Shown in pieces: positions 7,794-14,818 of a stretch of 14,818 nt of DNA. The stretch's first letter is position 1, and each line of letters opens with the position of its first letter. The stretch comes from Bacteroidales bacterium (GTDB lineage Bacteria; Bacteroidota; Bacteroidia; Bacteroidales; UBA932): assembly GCA_017556665.1 (NCBI GenBank), contig JAFYMJ010000075.1, positions 1-14,818 on the forward strand. The letters are read 5' to 3'. A program made the position numbers and the translations under genes. Below the pieces are notes generated by a model, which saw only the letters and a list, made by a program, of their open reading frames with translations, did not search any database and was not told where the DNA came from.

Positions 7794-8207
7794 ATGGGAG
7801 CAGAAAATAAACATAAGAACATCCTTGAAAACAGTACATTAAAAGCAAATCCTTTTATTGTACCAACCGGATATTTTGCAGAAGTTGAACGCTCCGTTAT
7901 GGAAACAATTACCCCAACAGGGCAACAACAAGGCAAAAACAGATTTGGAATAATTGAGATATTAAAGCCAGCTATTGGACTTGCAGCCTGCTTTGCTCTA
8001 ATCTTTGGGATAGGCTATGGAGCACTCTACCTTACAGGCAACACACAAGCCAATGACTCTACCTCAACACAAGTCCAAATAGCAGAAGAGATTATTCCAG
8101 AGAGCACAGAAATTGAGAGCGACACCATTTACATAAATGAAGATGCGGCGGAAGAATATCTTATTAGCTCTGGCGTATCATCCAGTACTTTGGCATCGTT
8201 GGAGTAA
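7794..8207 (+). CDS. Probable membrane anti-sigma factor (one TM segment)
   Basis: A 137-residue protein with a short cytoplasmic N-terminus containing NPFIVPTGYFAEVERSVM (19-36), one hydrophobic segment at about 59-81 (LKPAIGLAACFALIFGIGYG) and an acidic, Ser/Thr-rich tail of about 55 residues that would lie in the periplasm. The NPF-VP-GYF motif before a single TM is common in Bacteroidota proteins encoded next to ECF sigma factors. It lacks a recognisable zinc-finger (H-x3-C-x2-C) anti-sigma motif. The anti-sigma role is therefore inferred from topology and position, not from a known domain. The ATG at 7794 is preferred, 41 nt after the sigma stop; a TTG at 7770 could add eight residues. 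The gene is followed 18 nt later by the Spy-like gene. Confidence 0.7.
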   Translation: MGAENKHKNILENSTLKANPFIVPTGYFAEVERSVMETITPTGQQQGKNRFGIIEILKPAIGLAACFALIFGIGYGALYLTGNTQANDSTSTQVQIAEEIIPESTEIESDTIYINEDAAEEYLISSGVSSSTLASLE

Positions 8208-8225
8208 CAAAAAACAGAGCAAGCC

Positions 8226-8738
8226 ATGAAAAAAGTGTTTATCATAATTGCAGTATGTATCTTCAACTTTTCTAACATACATGCACAGCAAGAGAATAAT
8301 AAAGATCAGTGGCATAAAAACTATGACCACATGATCAGCAATAAAATTGCCTTCTTTACTCAGGAACTTGATCTTACCCCAAAAGAGGCTGTACAATATT
8401 GGGCCGTATATAACCAATGCTGGGACAGTTTAATGGTACAGGGATATAAGGTAAGGAAAGCCCTAAAATCCTTAAAAGAGGCTATGGACAACACCCAAAA
8501 AAAGGGAGATACTCAGATTAAGGAGTTAATGGACACATATTTTGAGGCCTGCGATAAAGAGATGGAGGCCAAAAAGACAATGTTTAAAGAATTATGTAAG
8601 GTTGTTCCTGTTGATAAAGCTGCAAAGACTTTTATTGCAGAGGAGAAATTCAGAGTTATCCTAATAAAAAGCCTAAGGCACAATAAATCCGGGCAAGGAA
8701 CAGGGCACTCTAAAAATAAAGATAAAAATCCCGAGTAA
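8226..8738 (+). CDS. Secreted Spy/CpxP-like helical periplasmic protein
   Basis: A 170-residue protein with a clear signal peptide (MKKVFIIIAVCIFNFSNIHA, probable cleavage before QQ at residue 21). The mature part is almost all helix. It has an LDLTPKEAVQYWAVYNQ segment (48-64), matching the LTxxQ-type pattern of the Spy/CpxP/ZraP group, then a long charged helix and VVPVDKAAKTFIAEEKFR (126-143), a form common in Bacteroidota versions. The tail is rich in His, Lys and Gly ([19 protein letters not shown]). Known relatives are envelope chaperones or metal-responsive sensors. Beside a sigma/anti-sigma pair it could feed the envelope signal to the anti-sigma factor or be an output of the module; which one is unknown. 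Its last 29 nt overlap the end of trmN6 on the other strand. Confidence 0.7.
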   Translation: MKKVFIIIAVCIFNFSNIHAQQENNKDQWHKNYDHMISNKIAFFTQELDLTPKEAVQYWAVYNQCWDSLMVQGYKVRKALKSLKEAMDNTQKKGDTQIKELMDTYFEACDKEMEAKKTMFKELCKVVPVDKAAKTFIAEEKFRVILIKSLRHNKSGQGTGHSKNKDKNPE

Positions 8739-9486
8739 GCTTACTGTACTCAGTTGTATAAGCACCATTGTTGAGCATTACCAATGTTTCTTCAATGGTG
8801 TTTTCCCTTTCTGTTGCAACATTGTACTCAAACTCCATCAAATAGCGTTTTGGCTCTTTTCTCTCTGTTGTTTTTACCTTACAGACCCTTTTTGCAGACA
8901 ATACACATATCTGTTTCCCTATTGCACTGTTGAACAGGAAATCAATTTTTCTCAACAATTCCTCACCCTCTGTTTTTGGCAATACAACAGCAAACTTTCC
9001 ACCAGGCTTAAGCAATTTTCCTACACATAAAAGGAGATCTCCTTGCGAAAGGGTATCACTATGCCTTGCAACAGATTTTGCCTGATTCGGATTCTTTAAC
9101 GAGTCTATAAAGTATGGAGGATTTGAGAAGATAAGGTCGTATTTTTTCTGTGGCTCCCACTCCGTAAAGTCTTGGATAGAGGTGTTGTACAAGTTGGGAC
9201 GCAATCCATCCCAAGGGGCATTTGAAAAATTAAGTTCAGCATCCTTGCAGGCATCCTTGTCTATCTCCACTGCATCTATTCTTACTCCCGACAATTTATT
9301 GCTCACCCTTTGGGCAGCCATAAGGGCAATGACTCCTGTTCCTGTTCCAATATCCAACATAGAGATATTGTTCTGCATAGGAATCTCCATCCACGCACCA
9401 AGAAGCACTGCGTCGGTATTTACACGCATTGCAGTATGCTCCTGGATTACACCAAATCGCTTGAATCTAAACTCTAATCCTGCCAT
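8710..9486 (-). CDS. trmN6: tRNA1(Val) (adenine(37)-N6)-methyltransferase (TrmN6/YfiC family)
   Basis: A 258-residue SAM-dependent methyltransferase predicted to make m6A at position 37 of tRNA-Val. The N-terminus [20 protein letters not shown] (6-25) and LLGAW (28-32) match the YfiC signature. Motif I is [12 protein letters not shown] (44-55), the acidic SAM-ribose position is in AVEIDKDA (72-79), and the catalytic NPPY tetrad is at 122-125, which indicates an amino-group (adenine N6) methyltransferase. The ATG at 9486 lies inside the end of lolD (20 nt overlap), so translation is probably coupled. The 3' end overlaps the convergent Spy-like gene. The family assignment is firm; the exact tRNA target follows from the E. 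coli member. Confidence 0.9.
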   Translation of the reverse strand: MAGLEFRFKRFGVIQEHTAMRVNTDAVLLGAWMEIPMQNNISMLDIGTGTGVIALMAAQRVSNKLSGVRIDAVEIDKDACKDAELNFSNAPWDGLRPNLYNTSIQDFTEWEPQKKYDLIFSNPPYFIDSLKNPNQAKSVARHSDTLSQGDLLLCVGKLLKPGGKFAVVLPKTEGEELLRKIDFLFNSAIGKQICVLSAKRVCKVKTTERKEPKRYLMEFEYNVATERENTIEETLVMLNNGAYTTEYSKLTRDFYLYF

Positions 9487-10126
9487 CTGTCATCTCTATA
9501 CAACGGTCACACCCTTTTGCCAACTCTACCTCATGGGTTACAATAACTATTGTCTGACCATATTTGTCCCTTAAATCAAAGAACAGCTTATGCAACTCCT
9601 CCTTATTCTTGCTGTCCAGATTACCGGAAGGTTCGTCGGCGAATATAACAGCAGGATTATTTATCAGGGCCCTTGCTATGGCTACTCTCTGCTGCTCTCC
9701 TCCACTAAGTTGGGCGGGCTTATGATTTATTCTTTCCCCTAAACCCAAATCATTTAAAATTGATATGGCCCTCTCCTTTAAAGCTTTGTTACCCCATTTC
9801 TCCCCTTTTATGTTTGCCGGAAGCATAACATTCTCCAATGCGGTAAACTCCGGCAACAAATGATGAAACTGGAAAACAAACCCTATTTTACTGTTTCTGA
9901 ACTTTGCCACACTGGTAGAATCCAAAGAAAAAATATCTGTCCCGTCTATATATACTTTTCCACTGGTTGGCTCCAGAAGAGAACCCATTATTTGCAATAG
10001 AGTAGATTTGCCTGCACCGCTTGCCCCAACAATACTTACAATCTCCCCCTTTGCAATTGCAAGGTCTACCCCTTTGAGTACCTCCAGGCTGCCAAAAGAT
10101 TTACATACATTCTCTACCTTAATCAT
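9467..10126 (-). CDS. lolD: Lipoprotein-releasing ABC transporter ATPase LolD
   Basis: A 219-residue ABC ATPase of the LolD/MacB/FtsE class. In the Lol pathway it powers release of outer-membrane lipoproteins from the inner membrane with LolC/E partners, which are not in this window. Motifs are complete: Walker [10 protein letters not shown] (34-42), Q-loop Gln86 in [18 protein letters not shown], signature LSGGEQQR (140-147), Walker [13 protein letters not shown] (160-171) and the switch His198 in VTHE. The [12 protein letters not shown] stretch and NLD after Walker B are typical of LolD. The ATG at 10126 gives [12 protein letters not shown]; a TTG nine bases earlier is less likely. It overlaps trmN6 by 20 nt. 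A MacB-type efflux ATPase is the main alternative. Confidence 0.85.
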   Translation of the reverse strand: MIKVENVCKSFGSLEVLKGVDLAIAKGEIVSIVGASGAGKSTLLQIMGSLLEPTSGKVYIDGTDIFSLDSTSVAKFRNSKIGFVFQFHHLLPEFTALENVMLPANIKGEKWGNKALKERAISILNDLGLGERINHKPAQLSGGEQQRVAIARALINNPAVIFADEPSGNLDSKNKEELHKLFFDLRDKYGQTIVIVTHEVELAKGCDRCIEMTDGRIRV

Positions 10127-10179
10127 TACAAACAAAGTTTAATAACATATGTAAAGATAAAAAGATTTCCATTAATCAT

Positions 10180-10211
10180 AAAAAAAGGAGGCTGGCTTTT
10201 TGCCAACCTCC
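10180..10211 (-). terminator. Intrinsic terminator of the EF-G2 gene
   Basis: Read on the minus strand: GGAGGTTGGC, loop AAAAA, GCCAGCCTCC (10-bp stem, one T-G wobble), then seven T. It begins about 20 nt after the EF-G2 stop and separates it from lolD. Confidence 0.9.
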
Positions 10212-10230
10212 ATTGCTATTTTGTGAGTTA

Positions 10231-12384
10231 TTACTCGTCTTTCTCTTCTGCCTCGTAAGCTTTTAGAAGTTTCTCCTGAACATCCATAGGAACTTGTTGA
10301 TAATCTGCAAACTCCATAGTAAATGTTGCTCTACCGCTTGTTAATGAACTTAACGAAGTTGAATATTTGTAAAGCTCTGCTAGTGGAACTCTTGCTTTAA
10401 TAACCTCAAATCCTTTTTGGCTGTTCATTCCCTCAATCATAGCTCTGCGGTTTTGTAAATCACTCATTACATCACCCATGCAATCGCTTGGAACCAATAC
10501 CTCTACAGTGTAGATAGGCTCCATAATCTTAGGACCAGCTTTCTTGAACGCCTCTTTAAATGCATTTCTTGCTGCAAGTTTGAATGCCATCTCGTTTGAA
10601 TCTACTGGGTGCATCTTACCATCGTAAACATACACTCTAATATCTCTGGCATAAGAACCTGTAAGAGGGCCCTCATTCATTTTTTCCATAATACCTTTTA
10701 AGATTGCAGGCATGAATCTTGCGTCAATTGCACCACCAACTATACAGTTGTAATACTCCAATTTACCGCCCCAATCCAATGGATATTCCTCTTTACCTTT
10801 AACGTTAAGGATCATCTCTTGTCCGTCAACCTTAAATTTGTTGTTTTGAGGTGCACCCTCATAGTATGGCTCAATCAAAATGTGAACCTCACCAAACTGA
10901 CCTGCACCACCAGATTGTTTTTTATGTCTGTAATCTGCTGTAGCAACTTTAGTAATGGTCTCTCTATAAGGAATTCTAGGAGCAAACAAATCAACCTCCA
11001 TTTTGTGAGTGTTGTTAAGGTGCCATTTAAGGATGTTAATATGGTGCTCACCTTGTCCGCTAAGGATAGTTTGTTTAAGCTCTTTTGAATACTCTACTAT
11101 AATTGTAGGATCCTCTGCATTAGCTTTTGAAAGAATTTCACCTAATTTCTCATCATCTTTCTCATCTTTTGCCTTAATGGCTGTTCTGAATTTAGGTGCA
11201 GGGAAATGAGTTGGCTCAAATACATACTCACAACCGGCAGCAGTTAATGTTTGTCCAGTCTTAACAGTTTTAAGTTTAACTGTACAAGCAATATCACCTG
11301 CCATTACCTCAGATACTTTCTCTTTCTTCTTACCTGCTACTGCGTAAATTTGAGCAATTCTCTCTTTTGCGCCAGTCTCTGGGTTTACAAGATCCATACC
11401 CTCTGTAAGTTTACCGCTCATTACTTTAAAGTATGAAACATCACCTAAGTGTTGCTCTTGAGCTGTTTTGTATACAAAGATTGAAGTTGGGCCATTTGAA
11501 TCAACTTTAACCTCATTACCGTCTTTTAGAAGGTTATCAGATTTGTCAGGAGTAATACCAGCGTTAATGGTGAACTCCATAATTCTTTTAACACCAATAT
11601 CTTTTTTAGCCGATAGACAGAATACAGGAAGGATATCACCATTAACCATACCCTCTTTCATACCTGCTCTAATCTCATCCTCAGAAAGGACACCTTTATC
11701 AAAGAATGTCTCCATTAGATTCTCATCATTCTCAGCAGCCATCTCAACCAATTGTTGGTGTAGGATTTGAGCTATCTCTTTTTGATCCTCTGGAATCTCA
11801 AATGACTCTCTGGTACCGTTCTCATCTTTGAATTTGTACATTTTCATCTTTAATACATCAATGAATGTATCAAAGCTTGCACCTGGGTTAACAGGATATT
11901 GTACAAGAACTACTTTATTTCCAAAAGCTTGTTTTAAAGAATCAATAGTTGCCTGCCAATCTTGTTTCTCGCTATCCAATTGGTTAACTGCAACAATAAG
12001 AGGTTTTTTATGCTCAAATGCATGTCTTGCAAAAATCTCTGTTCCAACCTCTACACCTTGAGTTGCATTTACTAGAAGAATACCATTCTCTGCAACTGAG
12101 AAAGCTGAATATACACCACCCACAAAGTCATCAGAACCTGGGGTATCAATAATGTTGAATTTAGTATCCAAGAACTCGGTGTATAATAAAGTTGAATAAA
12201 TTGATCTTTGATAAAGTTGCTCAATCTCAGTATTGTCACTTATAGTGTTTTTTGCCTCAACTGTTCCTCTTCTTTCAATAACTTTACCTTCAAACATCAT
12301 TGTCTCCGCCAAAGTAGTTTTTCCAGATTTGGAACTACCCAAAAGTACGACATTACGCACGTTAGATGTGTTATAAGTTTTCAT
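10231..12384 (-). CDS. fusA2: EF-G paralog (EF-G2 / FusA2-like), probably GTPase-impaired
   Basis: A 717-residue protein with the full five-domain EF-G layout. The P-loop is GSSKSGKT (16-23) instead of the EF-G GHIDAGKT. The G3 motif is DTPGSDDF (80-87), with Ser84 where EF-G has its catalytic His. The switch-I ERGITI signature is replaced by QRSIYS (59-64). G4 is NQLD (134-137) rather than NKxD. Later landmarks are conserved: LSGQGEHHINIL and the domain IV stretch YRHKKQSGGAGQFGEV, followed by VDSNEMAFKLAARNAF and the domain V segment LVPSDCMGDVMSDLQNRRA. This pattern matches Bacteroides EF-G2, reported to promote translation without GTP hydrolysis and to help gut colonisation during starvation. 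The gene is single, with its own promoter and terminator, and diverges from rnhB. Loss of GTPase activity is inferred from the missing residues. Confidence 0.9.
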   Translation of the reverse strand: MKTYNTSNVRNVVLLGSSKSGKTTLAETMMFEGKVIERRGTVEAKNTISDNTEIEQLYQRSIYSTLLYTEFLDTKFNIIDTPGSDDFVGGVYSAFSVAENGILLVNATQGVEVGTEIFARHAFEHKKPLIVAVNQLDSEKQDWQATIDSLKQAFGNKVVLVQYPVNPGASFDTFIDVLKMKMYKFKDENGTRESFEIPEDQKEIAQILHQQLVEMAAENDENLMETFFDKGVLSEDEIRAGMKEGMVNGDILPVFCLSAKKDIGVKRIMEFTINAGITPDKSDNLLKDGNEVKVDSNGPTSIFVYKTAQEQHLGDVSYFKVMSGKLTEGMDLVNPETGAKERIAQIYAVAGKKKEKVSEVMAGDIACTVKLKTVKTGQTLTAAGCEYVFEPTHFPAPKFRTAIKAKDEKDDEKLGEILSKANAEDPTIIVEYSKELKQTILSGQGEHHINILKWHLNNTHKMEVDLFAPRIPYRETITKVATADYRHKKQSGGAGQFGEVHILIEPYYEGAPQNNKFKVDGQEMILNVKGKEEYPLDWGGKLEYYNCIVGGAIDARFMPAILKGIMEKMNEGPLTGSYARDIRVYVYDGKMHPVDSNEMAFKLAARNAFKEAFKKAGPKIMEPIYTVEVLVPSDCMGDVMSDLQNRRAMIEGMNSQKGFEVIKARVPLAELYKYSTSLSSLTSGRATFTMEFADYQQVPMDVQEKLLKAYEAEEKDE

Positions 12385-12449
12385 TGTCGTGAATTTATAT
12401 TTAAGTGTTTATTTTTTAAGTATTTATATTTCAAAACGAATATATTTTC

Positions 12450-12480
12450 CAAATTTAAGTAATTTTTAACTAAAATACAA
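12450..12480 (-). promoter_or_regulatory. Promoter of the EF-G2 gene
   Basis: On the minus strand TTG (12480-12478), a 20-nt spacer and TAAATTTG (12457-12450) match the Bacteroidota -33/-7 consensus. Transcription would start near 12443, leaving an AT-rich leader of about 59 nt before the ATG at 12384, longer than the other leaders in this window. Confidence 0.65.
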
Positions 12481-12531
12481 CCTAATACAGGTTATAATGT
12501 TTTTAAAGGTCTATTTTCTGTACTTTTTTTA

Positions 12532-12539
12532 TACTTTTG
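12532..12539 (+). promoter_or_regulatory. Candidate -7 element for rnhB
   Basis: TACTTTTG matches TAnnTTTG and ends 8 nt before the rnhB ATG at 12548. No clear TTG lies 19-21 nt upstream. Its position argues against the upstream in-frame ATG at 12497 being used. Confidence 0.45.
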
Positions 12540-12547
12540 TAACCATT

Positions 12548-13150
12548 ATGAGTAGTTTGTTAGCATATTTGTCAGAAACAGAAATTGAAGCCGGATGCGA
12601 TGAGGCTGGTAGAGGATGCCTTGCCGGAGGGGTATTTGCCGCGGCTGTCATTCTTCCTAAAGATTTTTATCATCCATTGCTTAACGATTCCAAAAAACTT
12701 ACTGCAAAGCAAAGGGAACAGTTACGCCCAATTATAGAGAAAGAGGCGTTAGCCTGGGCTGTAACAGAAATTACCCCAGCAGAAATAGACAAGATAAACA
12801 TATTGCGTGCCTCCATTAAGGCAATGCACTGTTCATTGGACAAACTGAGCATAACCCCAACATCCATTTTGGTAGACGGGAACAAATTTTACAAATACAA
12901 AAATATTCCTCACACATGTATTGTTAAGGGGGATGGCAAGTATGCCAGCATAGCAGCAGCCTCAATCCTTGCAAAGACACACAGGGATGAGTATATGCTC
13001 AAACTTGCTAAAGAGTACCCTCAGTATGGGTGGGATAAAAATATGGCCTACCCTACAAAAGAGCATAGGGAGGCCATAGAAAAGTGGGGGGTTACCCCAT
13101 ATCACAGATTGAGTTACAGGCTCCTTAACCAGGAACCTACCCTTTTTTAA
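12548..13150 (+). CDS. rnhB: Ribonuclease HII
   Basis: A 200-residue RNase HII, which cuts RNA in RNA-DNA hybrids and starts removal of single ribonucleotides from DNA. The hallmark [19 protein letters not shown] (16-34) carries the catalytic pair Asp18-Glu19 and the GRG motif. Other active-site and family positions are NDSKKL (46-51), LVDGN (Asp110), [21 protein letters not shown] (Asp129, RD at 146-147) and [14 protein letters not shown] near 163-176, matching the usual GYPTxxH. The start at 12548 gives a normal family length; 17 upstream in-frame residues from 12497 are hydrophobic, not conserved in the family, and cover the -7 box. The stop codon directly abuts the mrp stop codon on the other strand. 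Confidence 0.95.
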   Translation: MSSLLAYLSETEIEAGCDEAGRGCLAGGVFAAAVILPKDFYHPLLNDSKKLTAKQREQLRPIIEKEALAWAVTEITPAEIDKINILRASIKAMHCSLDKLSITPTSILVDGNKFYKYKNIPHTCIVKGDGKYASIAAASILAKTHRDEYMLKLAKEYPQYGWDKNMAYPTKEHREAIEKWGVTPYHRLSYRLLNQEPTLF

Positions 13151-14320
13151 CTACTCAAGAGTTCTGGCAATATCAACAAATGCGTCAAAGATAGGGCCTG
13201 CACTTACTGCTGCAGGAACACCTCCGTCTCCACACTCTCTTATACCTTGTACAATTGGTATTTGACCCAATAAAGGGACATTGTATTTCTGAGCCATTTG
13301 TTTGCCGCCATCCTTTCCAAAAATGTAATATTTATTGTTTGGAAGCTCCTCTGGGGTAAACCAAGCCATATTCTCTACCAATCCGTAGATTTGTTTGTTT
13401 ATATCCTTGTTACGGAACATGTTTATCCCCTTCTCCACATCGGCCAATGCCACTGCCTGAGGTGTGGTTACAATAATTGCTCCGTTCAATGGAATATCGT
13501 GGACCATACTTATATGAATGTCTCCTGTTCCTGGAGGAAGGTCAAGCAACAAGAAGTCCAATTCTCCCCATTTAACCTGTAGAGTCATTTGCTTTAACGC
13601 ATTACATGCCATAGAGCCTCTCCATATAAGAGCCTGCTCAGGTTTTGCAAAATATCCTATGGACATCCATTTTACCCCAAACTTCTCAACTGGCAAAATA
13701 AGCTCCCCTTTAACCTCTCCGTGAGGATTTTTTCCCATAGGTTTTCCGTTCTCATCCTGATCATCAAGAGCTGCCTCTCCTCTATCTATATAACCATCCT
13801 GATAAATGAACTCAACATCTGGAATTGCATCCTCTGTACCTGTCATTTTTGGAATTGAAGGACCATAAACATCGGCATCTGCCAATCCAACTTTATATCC
13901 CATCTTAGCCAATGTTATGGCAAGGTTTACAGAAACTGTAGATTTTCCAACACCACCTTTACCAGATGCTATGGCAATAATTTTTCCTACATTTTCCAAT
14001 TGCTCCTGGCCCAGTTGAAGCTTGTTTTGTTTCTTTGGTGCTGCCCCCTCTCTCACCATCTCAATAATAAGGACCTTTGCAGAAGGATATACTGCCAATA
14101 TAGCCTCCTCGCAAGATTTTTTAATTGTCCCTGCAAGTGCATCGGGAGACTTGAATACCAATTTGAATTTTATCTTATAGCTATCGGGAATATCATTTCC
14201 AACAGCATCTTTCTGGTTTTCTACTTTAATGTCTTCAACAAGGTTAAGCTCCACAATGCTTTTGTCAAAAGCTGGGTGACTTACCTTTTCAAGAATTTTA
14301 ATTATATCTGCCGGTATCAT
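13151..14320 (-). CDS. mrp: Mrp/ApbC-family Fe-S cluster carrier ATPase
   Basis: A 389-residue protein of the Mrp/NBP35 family, deviant-Walker P-loop ATPases that hold and deliver iron-sulfur clusters. An N-terminal MIP18/DUF59 domain covers about 1-90. The ATPase domain begins at about 112 with SGKGGVGKS (119-127), [12 protein letters not shown] (148-159), the switch segment [13 protein letters not shown] (257-269) and [14 protein letters not shown] (285-298). The usual CxxC pair that bridges the cluster between subunits is absent: VENMAW is followed by [15 protein letters not shown], with no Cys. From memory, Bacteroidota Mrp proteins share this form. An acidic stretch near 170-205 looks longer than in typical Mrp. 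It lies 9 nt behind the S46 peptidase gene, probably in one transcript. Confidence 0.9.
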   Translation of the reverse strand: MIPADIIKILEKVSHPAFDKSIVELNLVEDIKVENQKDAVGNDIPDSYKIKFKLVFKSPDALAGTIKKSCEEAILAVYPSAKVLIIEMVREGAAPKKQNKLQLGQEQLENVGKIIAIASGKGGVGKSTVSVNLAITLAKMGYKVGLADADVYGPSIPKMTGTEDAIPDVEFIYQDGYIDRGEAALDDQDENGKPMGKNPHGEVKGELILPVEKFGVKWMSIGYFAKPEQALIWRGSMACNALKQMTLQVKWGELDFLLLDLPPGTGDIHISMVHDIPLNGAIIVTTPQAVALADVEKGINMFRNKDINKQIYGLVENMAWFTPEELPNNKYYIFGKDGGKQMAQKYNVPLLGQIPIVQGIRECGDGGVPAAVSAGPIFDAFVDIARTLE

Positions 14321-14329
14321 AATTTTAAA

Positions 14330-14818
14330 TTACTCTACAATATTCATCTCATCCAACAAATATCCTGCTCCACCAAATTTGTCAATAATGAACAAGACAT
14401 ATCTTACATCTACATTAATGCAACGTTGCAATGTAGGCTCAAATATTACATCACCACTCATAGCCTCCCAGTTACCGTCAAAAGCAAGACCTAAAAGTTC
14501 ACCTTTATCGTTTAGCACTGGTGAACCTGAGTTACCACCTGTAATATCATTGTTTGACAAGAAAGCTACAGGCATTTTACCATTTTCCAATGCATATCTG
14601 CCATAGTCTTTTGCTTTCCACAACTCTTTAAGTTTTGCAGGAACAACAAACTCCCAATTGTCTGGATCCTCTTTCTCCATAACACCATCCAATGTTGTAA
14701 TATAATCATATTGTACGGCATCTCTTGGAGAGTATGGCAATACCTGACCATAAGTTGCACGCATTGTTGAGTTTGCATCTGGGTAAAGTGAACTCTCTCC
14801 TCTCATCTCCAACAAACC
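14330..14818 (-). CDS. S46-family dipeptidyl-peptidase, DPP7-type (C-terminus, partial)
   Basis: The last 162 residues of a minus-strand gene that enters from the right edge. It belongs to peptidase family S46 (DPP7/DPP11), periplasmic serine exopeptidases that clip dipeptides from peptide N-termini, important in amino-acid-fermenting Bacteroidota. The catalytic serine is in TGGNSGSPV (codon 14528-14530), preceded by [11 protein letters not shown] and followed by [15 protein letters not shown]. The residue 18 positions after the catalytic Ser is Gly, the position that sets the S1 pocket: Gly in DPP7 and Arg in DPP11. This predicts preference for hydrophobic rather than acidic P1 residues. The His and Asp of the triad lie outside the window. 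It precedes mrp by 9 nt. Confidence 0.92.
   Translation of the reverse strand, partial: GLLEMRGESSLYPDANSTMRATYGQVLPYSPRDAVQYDYITTLDGVMEKEDPDNWEFVVPAKLKELWKAKDYGRYALENGKMPVAFLSNNDITGGNSGSPVLNDKGELLGLAFDGNWEAMSGDVIFEPTLQRCINVDVRYVLFIIDKFGGAGYLLDEMNIVE

Noticed and set aside
10127..10135. TTG start at 10135 for lolD
   Set aside because: The ATG at 10126 gives the normal LolD N-terminus (MIKVENV) and needs no rare start codon.
12497..12547. Upstream ATG at 12497 for rnhB
   Set aside because: The extra 17 residues are hydrophobic, absent from RNase HII, and cover the -7 promoter box.
14000..14494. Open frame of 164 codons on the plus strand across the mrp start and peptidase end
   Set aside because: It lies opposite two well-supported genes, has odd composition and no family signature.
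1..14818. Mobile elements, CRISPR, tRNA/rRNA or a defence system
   Set aside because: I found no transposase, integrase, direct-repeat array, RNA gene signature or defence-protein motif; the genes are core functions with uniform composition.

Overview
The window is a stretch of Bacteroidota chromosome, probably order Bacteroidales. Three things point there: AT-rich DNA with almost no Shine-Dalgarno sequences, repeated copies of the Bacteroidota vegetative promoter (-33 TTTG/TTG, about 20 nt spacer, -7 TAnnTTTG), and lineage-typical proteins (S46 dipeptidyl-peptidase, Bacteroidota-type EF-G2, CxxC-less Mrp, DNA-binding sigma-54 regulator without a receiver domain). The content is mostly housekeeping. 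I see no IS element, phage gene, CRISPR array, tRNA or rRNA. No gap between genes exceeds about 165 nt; the longer gaps hold promoters or terminators.

Layout: (1) 1-290 is a divergent promoter region between the 5' end of a sigma-54 (NtrC-type) regulator on the minus strand and a plus-strand lipoprotein with an OmpA-like motif and C-terminal TPR-like helices (291-1943), which ends in a strong hairpin terminator. (2) A stand-alone GT4-type glycosyltransferase (2027-3385) converges on lepA (3455-5242, minus), with a hairpin between them. (3) Divergent from lepA is a plus-strand run: transketolase split into two subunits (5368-6216 and 6231-7187), then an ECF sigma factor overlapping the end of the transketolase gene, a one-TM probable anti-sigma factor, and a secreted Spy/CpxP-like helical protein. 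(4) On the minus strand, lolD and trmN6 overlap by 20 nt; trmN6 runs tail-to-tail into the Spy-like gene with a 29 nt coding overlap. (5) EF-G2 (10231-12384, minus) has its own promoter and terminator. (6) Divergent from it is rnhB (12548-13150), whose stop codon abuts exactly the stop codon of mrp (13151-14320, minus). mrp lies 9 nt behind a DPP7-type S46 peptidase that runs off the window.

How the genes fit together: transketolase supplies the non-oxidative pentose phosphate pathway. The sigma/anti-sigma/Spy-like trio looks like an envelope-stress module placed in the same transcript, possibly coupling its basal level to central metabolism (inference). LepA and EF-G2 are both translational GTPase-family proteins, but EF-G2 has lost the catalytic histidine and the switch-I signature. 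LolD serves outer-membrane lipoprotein export, TrmN6 modifies tRNA-Val, RNase HII removes ribonucleotides from DNA, Mrp handles Fe-S clusters, and the S46 enzyme releases dipeptides in the periplasm.

The most interesting items are the GTPase-compromised EF-G2, the transketolase-linked sigma module with a non-ATG start, the cluster of near-leaderless promoters, and the overlapping or abutting convergent 3' ends. I do not see a clearly new multi-gene system.
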